This document shows, piece by piece, positions 1 through 7,378 of a DNA stretch of 7,990 nucleotides; within the stretch, counting starts at the first letter, position 1; each line of letters starts with the position of its first letter. The position numbers and the translations under genes were made by a program. Location: NCBI GenBank assembly GCA_018376855.1, contig JAHAAN010000086.1:1-7990 (forward strand), in the 5' to 3' direction. The notes below the pieces were generated by a model, which did not search any database, was not told where the DNA came from, and worked only from the letters and a program-made list of their open reading frames with translations. Origin of the DNA: Clostridiales bacterium. Its GTDB lineage: Bacteria > Bacillota > Clostridia > Christensenellales > QALW01.

Positions 1-410
1 GAAAACTGAAAAGTGCAATTTGTTTCTTCATTTATCTTATGAAACGCCAAATAACAAAGGCAGTCGTTTCTCATACTGTCACTTACCGGCTTTTCTTCCC
101 ACATACAAGGCACTTTCAGTATTACTTCGGTGAACCGCAAAAATGGCATTCTTTCTCCGTTATAACATGGCGCAAGAACCTTTGTTTCTTCAACTAAATC
201 AACATAAACACTCTGTACATCTTTACGATGACAAATTCGTTCAATTACTGCCGGCAGCGCTGAAGATTTCGCCCATTGAGCATACTCTTCGTAGCCGTTA
301 TAAAAACTCACACTTTTCGTTGTATTTTGCGATGCCGTGGTTTTACAACCCGCTAGACACGCTACCAATATCAGCAAAAGAGAAACCAATATAATTACCG
401 TCTTTTTCAT
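1..410 (-). CDS. small Cys-rich lipoprotein, partial (3' end beyond window)
   Basis: An open frame runs from ATG at 408-410 to the left edge, 136 codons without a stop, so the C-terminus lies outside the window. The protein starts MKKTVIILVSLLLILVACLAGCK. This is a basic N-terminus, a hydrophobic core and a lipobox L19-A20-G21-C22, so Cys22 should be lipidated and the protein anchored on the outer face of the membrane. The mature part is mostly polar and has several more cysteines; no known domain is recognised. An AGGAGG site lies 7 bases before the ATG and abuts the stop of the upstream metalloprotease gene, only 13 bases away, so the two are almost certainly co-transcribed and probably coupled. 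A partner role for the protease (inhibitor, immunity or chaperone) is inferred from position only. Confidence is high for the gene and lipoprotein nature, low for any role. Confidence 0.88.
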   Translation of the reverse strand, partial: MKKTVIILVSLLLILVACLAGCKTTASQNTTKSVSFYNGYEEYAQWAKSSALPAVIERICHRKDVQSVYVDLVEETKVLAPCYNGERMPFLRFTEVILKVPCMWEEKPVSDSMRNDCLCYLAFHKINEETNCTFQF

Positions 411-417
411 TAGCGTT

Positions 418-425
418 CCTCCTTT
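418..425 (-). promoter_or_regulatory. ribosome binding site of the lipoprotein gene
   Basis: On the minus strand the sequence reads TAAAGGAGG followed by 7 bases and ATG. The Shine-Dalgarno AGGAGG (418-423) directly follows the TAA stop of the metalloprotease gene. This fixes the lipoprotein start and suggests coupled translation or ribosome re-initiation. Confidence 0.85.
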
Positions 426-3400
426 ATTCAAATTTATAATCACCTGCATGTGAACCAAGATAGTTAATAATGTCCTGCCTGCACTCTCTGCAATACATTC
501 CAATAGAGGAATTGCACATTTTACAAATTAAAGGTCTGCATTGAGTCCCTCCGTCGCAGCATACACTGCAATAAGGCGCATTCTTGCATATAATTTTGTT
601 TCCATCCGCATCCTTCTCCGGCCCTTCATGATAATGATCTATCGCGCCAAACTGGTGAGAAATTTCATGCTCTAGCACATACTTCGCTTCATTAACATAA
701 TTGTTCGCTTCAGTCAGTTCTTGTATAAAAATACACTTTTCAAAACTTACAGAATAACTCCTATTGCACTCTTTTCTTTTTTCATCTTTTTCACTATCAT
801 ACGAATCATTATATAGTTTATGTCCTGTGAACATAATATGAATATCCGTACTCAACGTGTCCACAATATGATCTAAATAAAATGATGCTTCTAAATTACG
901 CCAACTAGTACAATTTCCAGATTCTCCATTTAAAAACAAATCACCAATGCCTGAATTCAAAACACGGTTATACAATTGTTCCGCATTCGGGCAGCTATGA
1001 TCCTGCGAAGGACTTCCGGGATTCTTCGGGCAAGGCAGATCATCCAACAGCGGAACGTTCCTACCATACTTACACTTATCCGGCTCGGAAATATACTTCT
1101 GCGCCTCCCTTACCTTTAGCTGCACTTTAAATTCCCGTTTAAAAAATTCAGAAACATCTTCAAACAGCCCATTCAGTACACCCTTTGCCACAAACTCATT
1201 GCCGTTTCCATACCGCTGTGCAAAGGCATGGTCGAAATACGGCGCGATCGTTACTTCATATTTCGTTTCGGAAATCACCCAGTCAAAATTTACGTCCGCA
1301 TTTTCAGCCCTTAACTTCACAGAGTTTGTAATGCCTGCAAGTCCGTAATCCCATCTAAGCGCCAGCCCGCTTCCCTCGTTCGCTTTGGGAATGATCCTAT
1401 ATGTGCCGGACGCATTTCTTTCCAGCTTAAAATAATGTCTGTCGGAATCATAGATCGCATACTGCTTCAGATCCGATCCGGAAGCTGTGCTGTCCACCCC
1501 TAAATATTGTCCGCTTTTCACATTTTGTATCGTATAATAACCGTTAGAAAACAACCTAAAGCGATAACACTGAATTTTCATATCCGTTACCGCGCTTGAC
1601 AGCAGCTGCCTTGTTCCGGCTTCCTGCGATTGCCCCTGAGGCGTAATAAACAGCTGCTTTGTGCTGTTTAATATATAATATTCGCCGTCCTTCAGCTCCG
1701 GCACAATGATTGTGCAGCTCGCCTGCTTTCCATTTACCGCCGTTGCCGTTACCGTTGCCGTGCCTGCCCCTATTGCCGTAACAATACCGTTGCTCGCCGT
1801 TGCAACTTCCGCATTGCTGCTGCTCCAAATAAGCGTTTTATCTGCATTTGAAGGCTGAATGATAGGAATCAATGTGTATTGATCGTCTTTTGAGACATAT
1901 ACGGTTTGCGGAAGCGATATACTTGACACTGCCGGCAGAACCGTTACATTGCATGTGGCATAAACAGCAGAATTACTTTGGGATCTCGCCGTGATAACGG
2001 CGCTTCCCGCACCCTTCGCCGTTACCAATCCGCTGCTGTTCACATCTGCCACATTTGCATTGCTTGACGACCAATTAATTATCTGCCCGTTCGGATAGAT
2101 CGTTGACACAATTTGCTTTGTTTGCCCCACCGATATCTGCATGTTTGCAGGGCTGATCATAATATTGGTTGCCGTTTGGTAATTTACCGTCAAATACGGC
2201 AGCTTTGTGGAATCCGCCGTGTAATTCGCAGAAGCAAAGTGGCGGTAATAATTCTCCGTTGCGCTCTCGATACGCATTTTAAACAGCAGACCGCGCGTTA
2301 TATAAACTCTCCACCATGTTTTATAGGCTTCCGTTACATCAAAGTTATACCACCCTGCGCTGCCCACCTGTGTGCTGCCGTTCAAAAACGAAGTATCGAG
2401 TGTATTTGCCGCTGCATTGTTCCACGTTGCACCCGTATCCGTCCAATCGGCTATGCTCACGGGAATCATATATGCATCCACATAGGGCGTGCTGGTATAG
2501 GTCGTAGTGCAGTACATATAATACTTCGCGCTGACAACGGTTGTTGCATCAAGTCCAGGCTGTGTAACGCCGTTGACAATGCTGCCGAACTTCACCAAAA
2601 CGCGATTGCTCTTAGAGCTTGCCCCGTAGCCCAGCTTCAGCTCCTTGCCTGTGCCGTAGTTCGTGTTAGGAGACCCCTGCGAAATGTATGTATCCTGAAT
2701 ATAGCTGCTCTGCACGTTGAACGACGGATCGACATACACCGGATAGACGGTAGACGGCGCGTTCAAAAAGGTTTCGTCCACCGAAAGCGTTACCATGTAC
2801 CGCTTGTTTTCCTGCACCGTTTCCACGGAGATAGAGGCAGTTGTGCTGTGCGCGCTCCAATCGTCCGTCGCTTCGTTCTCGCCCGTGAAGCTGTCCGTTA
2901 CATCAAGATCGCCAAAGCCGAAGATCTTCCGGTCTCCGTCGGCAACGCACCATTCGCCGTCAAGCTCCTTCAGCGCCAGTCCGCCCGTTTTCACCTCAAA
3001 GCTGAAGCTGGTTACGCCGGTATTGCTTTGGAGAATAATATCCTCCTTGACTCCGTTCATCGTGGAGGCATAGCGCAGATCCATGCCTTCGCCGAAGGCA
3101 TTCGCATAAGTAACGGTATTGCCCGAAACCGCTGCCTCGATATGCCTCGGCGCCATATCCGTTATCGGCTTGATCTGCACCTGATGGTTTTTATATGATA
3201 TTTTCACAGCGTTCAGCTTTTTGGGAAAGCGAAGCTGTACATCGCTCTCCGTGTTGCCGTATTCACTGTTAAAATCCTTGACCGTATTATTCTTATCCCG
3301 AACCGTGCCGTTTTCATCGGTATACTTTACCGGCACGCCGTAGCTGTAGGAGGTGCGGGTGCCGTCGTTATTAAGGAACACAAAGGTATATTCGTCCGGC

Positions 3401-3609
3401 TCCTCCCCCCGCAGCCGCTGCACCGCGCCGTGCTGCGCCAGCTGCTCCGCGCTGAGCGGTTCGGGAATATCGCTTGCCGAAATCTCAGGAGGGCTGCCCG
3501 CCTGTTCAGGAAGCGCGATTGCGCTTGCAGGGAGCAATGAAAAAAGCAAAGCAACAATCATCAACAGCGTAACAAAAGTTCTGCAATGAGAATAGCTTTT
3601 TCGTTTCAT
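424..3609 (-). CDS. secreted multidomain zinc metalloprotease (DNRLRE, two Ig-like, ricin-like, metzincin-type domains)
   Basis: A 1061-residue exported protein. Residues 1-32 are a signal peptide (basic start, hydrophobic core, likely cleavage near ASA30 or AIA32). Residues about 65-295 form a beta-rich region like the N-terminus of WapA/DNRLRE wall-associated proteins (ANAFGEGMDLRY, NGVKEDIIL). Residues about 300-478 are a DNRLRE domain (IQDTYISQG, NTNYGTG, ATWNNA, final LPYLTVNY). Two bacterial Ig-like (Big_2) domains follow at about 480-558 and 559-637, each with WSSSNA and a GxGxAxxTA core. Residues about 640-782 resemble a ricin-type beta-trefoil. Residues about 785-1061 are the catalytic region: H981-E982-I-S-H985 supplies two zinc ligands and the base, with G988 and D991/H992 as metzincin-type third-ligand candidates. 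A cysteine-rich tail (C1008 to C1043) contains M1031 as a possible Met-turn. There is no LPxTG anchor. It probably binds and cleaves surface or extracellular glycoprotein; substrate unknown. The start has AAGGAG 9 bases upstream. The catalytic end is locally AT-rich compared with the N-terminal half. Confidence 0.9.
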   Translation of the reverse strand: MKRKSYSHCRTFVTLLMIVALLFSLLPASAIALPEQAGSPPEISASDIPEPLSAEQLAQHGAVQRLRGEEPDEYTFVFLNNDGTRTSYSYGVPVKYTDENGTVRDKNNTVKDFNSEYGNTESDVQLRFPKKLNAVKISYKNHQVQIKPITDMAPRHIEAAVSGNTVTYANAFGEGMDLRYASTMNGVKEDIILQSNTGVTSFSFEVKTGGLALKELDGEWCVADGDRKIFGFGDLDVTDSFTGENEATDDWSAHSTTASISVETVQENKRYMVTLSVDETFLNAPSTVYPVYVDPSFNVQSSYIQDTYISQGSPNTNYGTGKELKLGYGASSKSNRVLVKFGSIVNGVTQPGLDATTVVSAKYYMYCTTTYTSTPYVDAYMIPVSIADWTDTGATWNNAAANTLDTSFLNGSTQVGSAGWYNFDVTEAYKTWWRVYITRGLLFKMRIESATENYYRHFASANYTADSTKLPYLTVNYQTATNIMISPANMQISVGQTKQIVSTIYPNGQIINWSSSNANVADVNSSGLVTAKGAGSAVITARSQSNSAVYATCNVTVLPAVSSISLPQTVYVSKDDQYTLIPIIQPSNADKTLIWSSSNAEVATASNGIVTAIGAGTATVTATAVNGKQASCTIIVPELKDGEYYILNSTKQLFITPQGQSQEAGTRQLLSSAVTDMKIQCYRFRLFSNGYYTIQNVKSGQYLGVDSTASGSDLKQYAIYDSDRHYFKLERNASGTYRIIPKANEGSGLALRWDYGLAGITNSVKLRAENADVNFDWVISETKYEVTIAPYFDHAFAQRYGNGNEFVAKGVLNGLFEDVSEFFKREFKVQLKVREAQKYISEPDKCKYGRNVPLLDDLPCPKNPGSPSQDHSCPNAEQLYNRVLNSGIGDLFLNGESGNCTSWRNLEASFYLDHIVDTLSTDIHIMFTGHKLYNDSYDSEKDEKRKECNRSYSVSFEKCIFIQELTEANNYVNEAKYVLEHEISHQFGAIDHYHEGPEKDADGNKIICKNAPYCSVCCDGGTQCRPLICKMCNSSIGMYCRECRQDIINYLGSHAGDYKFE

Positions 3610-3639
3610 TTTATATCACTCCTTTTTTATTTTTACCAT

Positions 3640-3669
3640 ATTATAACATGTTTTCCCATGCGACTTCAA
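3640..3669 (-). promoter_or_regulatory. predicted sigma-A-type promoter of the metalloprotease operon
   Basis: On the minus strand TTGAAG (3664-3669) and a perfect TATAAT (3640-3645) are separated by 18 bases, about 30 bases before the ATG at 3609. The gene's AAGGAG ribosome site lies at 3619-3624. The -35 box coincides with the left arm of an inverted repeat at 3664-3681. Confidence 0.6.
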
Positions 3670-3681
3670 GCCCCCTTGAGG
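3664..3681. repeat. 18-base inverted repeat over the -35 box (possible operator)
   Basis: CTTCAAG (3664-3670), a CCCC spacer, then CTTGAGG (3675-3681). The arms pair over 7 positions with one G-T wobble. It contains the predicted -35 hexamer of the metalloprotease promoter, so a regulator bound here could block transcription. No T-run follows, so a terminator is unlikely. A palindrome this short may be chance. Confidence 0.3.
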
Positions 3682-3808
3682 TGTTTTCATATAACGCACC
3701 GCGCTTACAATGCCTGCTTTTCACCCCGTTAGGCATATGCGCGCGCTGATCTGCTTTGCCTGCCCCACCGTTTGACGGCAGCAGTGCGAAAAAACTCCTT
3801 TTTTGCCG

Positions 3809-3837
3809 TTTTCAAAGGCATTGGATTGTGGTATAAT
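3809..3837 (+). promoter_or_regulatory. predicted promoter of rarA-fhs (extended -10)
   Basis: TATAAT at 3832-3837 is preceded by TGG, giving an extended -10 (TGnTATAAT). A weak -35, TTTTCA at 3809-3814, lies 17 bases upstream. This leaves an untranslated leader of about 60 bases before the rarA ATG at 3905. The rest of the 3610-3904 divergent region shows no gene that I can support. Confidence 0.6.
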
Positions 3838-3904
3838 AAAAATAATTACATGTATGTCTTTCCTTATTTGAATAAATACTTTAGGGAAAAAGGAGTTTCG
3901 GAGC

Positions 3905-5233
3905 ATGGATATGCTGCAAATGCAAAATAACGCCTCCTCGCCGTTGGCGGATCGGATGCGGCCGCGAACGTTGGAGGAATTTATCGGGCAAGAGCATATT
4001 GTCGGGCCGGGGCGTCTGCTTCGGCGAGCCATTGAGGCGGATCGCTTGACTTCCTGCATTTTCTACGGCCCGCCCGGAACGGGAAAAACCTCGCTGGCGC
4101 ATGTGATCAGCGAATGCTGCAACGCGCGCTTTGCACAGCTCAACGCCGTTACGGCAGGTGTGGCGGAGGTGCGCGAAATTATCCGTGAGGCTGCGGAGGA
4201 GCTTTCCTTTTATGGCCGCCCAACCTATCTGCTGTTAGACGAATGCCACCGCTGGAGCAAGGCGCAGTCCGATTCCATTCTTCCCGCTATGGAAAAGGGC
4301 ACGATCCGCTTGATCGGCTCCACAACGGAAAACCCATATATCGCCATGACGCCCGCGATCCTCTCCCGCTGCCGGATCTTTGAATTCAAGCGCCTGCGCA
4401 CAGAGGATCTAAAACGCGCGCTGCTTGCCGCGCTTTCCGATAAGCAGCGCGGATACGGAAATCTGAACGTTTCCGTAACGGACGACGCGCTCGACCATCT
4501 CTGCCGCATGGCAGGGGGCGACGCCCGCAGCGCTTACAACGCGTTGGAACTGGCCGTGCTGACCACTCGCCCCGATGCAAACGGCAAAATTGTTATCGAC
4601 CTTGCCACGGCAGAGGAATCCATTCAGCAAAAAGTGATTCAGTGCGACGAATCCACCTTTTACGATATGCTCAGCGCCTTCTGCAAAAGCCTGCGCGGAA
4701 GCGATGTGGACGCTGCTCTGTTTTGGGCCTGCCGAATGCTTCGGGCAGGCGTAGATCCGCGCATCGTTGCGCGCCGGCTGACAGTGCACGCTTCGGAGGA
4801 CGTAGGCCTTGCCGACCCGATGGCGTTGCTGCAGGCGCAGGCAGCTTTGACTTCCGTGGAAAAGATCGGCATGCCGGAATGCCTGCTGAATCTTTGCCAA
4901 GCCATCGCTTATGTATGCACGGCGCCCAAAAGCAACAGCGCATTGGCGATTCATGAGATTTACGCCGCAGCCGCCGAAACCGCCGAGGTTCCCCCGCACC
5001 TGCGGGACACGCACTACAGCGGCCATGATAAGCTCGGCAGCGGAGAGGGCTATCTGTACCCGCACGAATTTCCCAACCATTACGTTCAACAGGACTATCT
5101 GCCCGAATCGCTCCGCGGCTCGCACTTTTTTAAGCTCAGCGATCAGGGCTTTGAAGCAACGCTACAGGCTCGCATGCAATACATAAAGGAAACAAAAGAG
5201 AACGGAGGAGACACAAACGATGGCAACCTTTAA
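3905..5233 (+). CDS. rarA: replication-associated recombination protein A (RarA/MgsA), AAA+ ATPase
   Basis: A cytoplasmic AAA+ ATPase of the clamp-loader-like RarA/MgsA/WRNIP1 family, which acts at stalled or damaged replication forks. The 442-residue length is usual for the family. Visible in order: LADRMRPRTLEEFIGQEHIVG (15-34); Walker A GPPGTGKT (55-62); Walker B with D112-E113 (LLLDECHRW; most relatives have DEIHRF); sensor 1 in GSTTENP (138-144); arginine finger R155 in LSRC; and sensor 2 R208 in GGDAR. The family-specific C-terminal oligomerisation region follows, with YDMLSAFCKSLRGSD (253-267), ASEDVGLADP (296-305), APKSN (340-344) and the end motif GYLYPHEFPNHYVQQDYLP. All key ATPase residues are present. 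AAGGAG at 3890-3895, 9 bases before the ATG, supports this start; the Met at codon 3 is a less well spaced alternative. Its last 14 bases overlap fhs, so the two are co-transcribed. Confidence 0.95.
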   Translation: MDMLQMQNNASSPLADRMRPRTLEEFIGQEHIVGPGRLLRRAIEADRLTSCIFYGPPGTGKTSLAHVISECCNARFAQLNAVTAGVAEVREIIREAAEELSFYGRPTYLLLDECHRWSKAQSDSILPAMEKGTIRLIGSTTENPYIAMTPAILSRCRIFEFKRLRTEDLKRALLAALSDKQRGYGNLNVSVTDDALDHLCRMAGGDARSAYNALELAVLTTRPDANGKIVIDLATAEESIQQKVIQCDESTFYDMLSAFCKSLRGSDVDAALFWACRMLRAGVDPRIVARRLTVHASEDVGLADPMALLQAQAALTSVEKIGMPECLLNLCQAIAYVCTAPKSNSALAIHEIYAAAAETAEVPPHLRDTHYSGHDKLGSGEGYLYPHEFPNHYVQQDYLPESLRGSHFFKLSDQGFEATLQARMQYIKETKENGGDTNDGNL

Positions 5234-6893
5234 AAACGATCTTGAAATCGCACAGGAGGCTCAACTGCGCCCGATCGGGGAAATCGCCGTTAAGCTGGGA
5301 ATCATTCCCGACCACCTTGAACAGTACGGCAAATACAAGGCCAAGCTAAGCCCCGAGGCAACCGCGGGAAAAGCGCCGAATTCCAAGCTGATCCTTGTTA
5401 CGGCGATCAACCCCACACCCGCGGGTGAGGGCAAGACGACTGTAAGCATCGGGCTGGCCGACGCGCTTTCGCGCATGGGCAAAAAGACGGCGGCCGCGCT
5501 GCGCGAACCGTCCTTAGGCCCTGTGTTCGGCGTAAAAGGCGGCGCGGCCGGAGGCGGCTATGCGCAGGTTGTGCCGATGGAGGATCTGAACCTGCATTTC
5601 ACGGGAGATCTCCACGCGATCACAGCGGCAAACAACCTGCTCGCCACGATGCTGGATAACCATCTGTTCTTCGGAAACCACCTCAATATCGACCCGAAAC
5701 GCATCACATGGAAACGCTGTATGGACATGAACGACCGCGCGCTGCGCTCCGTGATCGAAGGCGTAGGCGTGCGCACCAACGGCGTGATGCGGCAGGACAG
5801 CTTTGACATCACCGCCGCATCGGAAGTCATGGCGGCGCTGTGCCTTGCGGCGGATTTAGCCGATTTAAAGGAACGGCTGAAACGCCTGATCGTCGCTTAC
5901 AACACCCAGGGTCAGCCCGTTACCGCCGGCGACCTGAATGCCCAAGGCGCTATGGCGGCGCTGCTCAAAGACGCAGTGAAGCCGAACCTTGTGCAGACGC
6001 TTGAAGGCACGCCCGCGCTGATCCACGGCGGCCCGTTTGCAAATATCGCGCACGGCTGCAACAGCGTAATCGCCACACGCTGCGCAATGAGCTTGGCGGA
6101 TTATGTCGTTACAGAAGCCGGCTTCGGCGCAGATCTGGGCGCGGAAAAGTTTCTTGATATCAAATGCCGAATGGCAGGGCTTGCGCCGAACGCCGTAGTG
6201 ATCGTGGCTACGGCACGGGCGTTAAAATCACACGGCGGTGTAACAAAGGAGGACTTAGCACAGGAGAATCTCCCCGCGCTGGAAAAGGGGCTGAGCAATC
6301 TCTGCAAGCACATTGAAAACATGCAGAATGTTTATCATCTGCCCGTTGCGGTGGCTGTCAATCGCTTTGCCTCCGATACGGAAAAAGAGCTGCGGCTGAT
6401 TTCCGGCCGCTGCGAGACAATGGGCGTTCACGCATGCCTAACAGATGTTTGGGCGCATGGCGGAGCGGGCGCGGCGGAGCTTGCCAAGCACGTTATCTCC
6501 CTTTGCGAAACGCCTTCCGCAATGACCTTCTGCTATGAGAACGAGCTTCCGTTAACCGAAAAAATCACCGCTATTGCAAAACGCATATACGGCGCCAAGG
6601 AGGTTGCTTTCCTGCCCGCCGCCCAAAAGGCGCTGGCGGAAGCGGAAGCACTGGGCTACGGAAAGCTGCCTGTCTGCATTGCCAAAACGCAGTATTCGCT
6701 TTCGGATAACCCTGCTTTAACGGGGCGGCCGGATGGCTTTACCGTAACGGTGCGCGAAGCGCGCATCTCTGCCGGCGCGGGCTTTATCGTGGCTCTGACG
6801 GGCGACATTATGACCATGCCCGGCCTGCCGCGCATTCCCGCCGCAGAAAGGATCGACATAAACGCCGCCGGAAAGATCGAAGGGCTGTTCTGA
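5220..6893 (+). CDS. fhs: formate-tetrahydrofolate ligase (10-formyl-THF synthetase)
   Basis: This enzyme joins formate to tetrahydrofolate with ATP hydrolysis, giving 10-formyl-THF for purine and formyl-Met-tRNA synthesis, and in acetogens for the methyl branch of the Wood-Ljungdahl pathway. It is cytoplasmic, typically a tetramer. The 557-residue length matches the family. Diagnostic motifs are the ATP-binding loop TPAGEGKTT (66-74), the family signature GVKGGAAGGGY (104-114), followed by LHFTGDLHAI, the second signature VATARALKSHGG (329-340; the alanine after VAT is usually V or I), and GDIMTMPGLP (528-537). No frameshift or missing motif was found. The start ATG lies inside the end of rarA in another frame, with GGAGGAG at 5204-5210, 9 bases upstream, so it is probably translationally coupled to rarA. 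No other Wood-Ljungdahl gene is in the window, so fhs alone does not show acetogenesis. Confidence 0.97.
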   Translation: MATFKNDLEIAQEAQLRPIGEIAVKLGIIPDHLEQYGKYKAKLSPEATAGKAPNSKLILVTAINPTPAGEGKTTVSIGLADALSRMGKKTAAALREPSLGPVFGVKGGAAGGGYAQVVPMEDLNLHFTGDLHAITAANNLLATMLDNHLFFGNHLNIDPKRITWKRCMDMNDRALRSVIEGVGVRTNGVMRQDSFDITAASEVMAALCLAADLADLKERLKRLIVAYNTQGQPVTAGDLNAQGAMAALLKDAVKPNLVQTLEGTPALIHGGPFANIAHGCNSVIATRCAMSLADYVVTEAGFGADLGAEKFLDIKCRMAGLAPNAVVIVATARALKSHGGVTKEDLAQENLPALEKGLSNLCKHIENMQNVYHLPVAVAVNRFASDTEKELRLISGRCETMGVHACLTDVWAHGGAGAAELAKHVISLCETPSAMTFCYENELPLTEKITAIAKRIYGAKEVAFLPAAQKALAEAEALGYGKLPVCIAKTQYSLSDNPALTGRPDGFTVTVREARISAGAGFIVALTGDIMTMPGLPRIPAAERIDINAAGKIEGLF

Positions 6894-6982
6894 AAAACGG
6901 TCTCTGTGCCTCTCTATTCTCTTAAAAACCACTTTCAAAAATGATTAAAGGGAATCCGGAAGTATCTGAAGGGGAAAAGAAC
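6894..6982 (+). other. fhs to immunity-like gene spacer
   Basis: The 89-base gap has no convincing terminator hairpin and no clear promoter. The downstream gene may therefore be read through from rarA-fhs, or use a promoter too weak to recognise. An in-frame ATG at 6941 lies here but lacks a ribosome binding site. Confidence 0.4.
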
Positions 6983-7360
6983 ATGAAATTTATAAAACGG
7001 AAAACAAAAATCAACGAAGAATTCAACCGTGAGATCGCTCCGTTCTTTTGGGTAAAACAGCGCGCAGGCGCTTCTGTCTGCTTATCCGCAGGCAACGGGT
7101 ACTTACAGAAGATTTTTGACACCCGCGCAGATGAAGGATTTATAGGTAACGGTTACGATTGGAGCAGCTTAGCGCAGGTGTTCTTGGATGAGCATTGTTC
7201 GGATTTACAGGAGAAAATCACCTTTGACCCGGAAGCAGATATGTTCTGCACCTATTCCAAGGACAAATATGCTTTGGCCGATTTTATTCTTCAGTTCAAG
7301 AAAGCCTGTGAAAATGAATCCCTCATTGCAGATTTGTTCAGCCGTGCCGAAGCAGACTGA
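6983..7360 (+). CDS. Imm51-like immunity protein (orphan)
   Basis: A 125-residue soluble protein without signal peptide or membrane segment. The central block RADEGFIGNGYDW, followed by SLAQVFLDE, then ITFDPEADMFCTYSKD and the end DLFSRAEAD, resembles the Imm51 family of immunity proteins from bacterial polymorphic toxin systems. Such proteins bind and neutralise a cognate toxin in the cytoplasm of the producer or a bystander. The family call rests on memory of its motifs, not a search. The start is placed at 6983 because AAGGGG at 6969-6974 sits 8 bases upstream. The frame also opens 14 codons earlier at 6941, where no ribosome site is seen. No toxin gene adjoins it, so it may be an orphan acquired for protection or a house-keeping member of the family. 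Confidence 0.7.
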   Translation: MKFIKRKTKINEEFNREIAPFFWVKQRAGASVCLSAGNGYLQKIFDTRADEGFIGNGYDWSSLAQVFLDEHCSDLQEKITFDPEADMFCTYSKDKYALADFILQFKKACENESLIADLFSRAEAD

Positions 7361-7378
7361 TGTGTTTCCTAACAGCTC

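Noticed and set aside
143..394. An 83-codon plus-strand open frame near the left edge
   Set aside because: Antisense to the lipoprotein gene, which has a lipobox and a strong ribosome site; the plus-strand frame has neither signal nor domain.
1556..1828. A Gly/Asn-rich repeat-like frame inside the Ig-like region
   Set aside because: It is an alternative-frame reading of the Thr/Ala/Val-rich Ig-like coding sequence on the same strand, not a repeat protein.
2113..3198. A 361-codon open frame on the plus strand
   Set aside because: It lies wholly antisense to the metalloprotease gene; its product is rich in Arg, His, Cys and Ile without any domain, and it has no convincing ribosome site. It is a shadow of GC-biased coding on the other strand.
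3791..3806. A-run, CTCC, T-run palindrome upstream of rarA
   Set aside because: An A/T-only stem with a 4-base loop is too weak for a terminator and no gene ends here.
3721..4059. A minus-strand frame of 112 codons spanning the divergent promoter region and the rarA start
   Set aside because: It would cross the rarA promoter and ribosome site, and its translation shows no recognisable features.
4409..5125. A 238-codon minus-strand open frame across rarA
   Set aside because: Antisense to conserved rarA motifs, with no domain and no plausible expression signals.
6941..6982. An upstream in-frame start for the immunity-like gene
   Set aside because: No Shine-Dalgarno precedes 6941, and the 14 extra residues are polar and unlike the family start, while 6983 has AAGGGG at good spacing.
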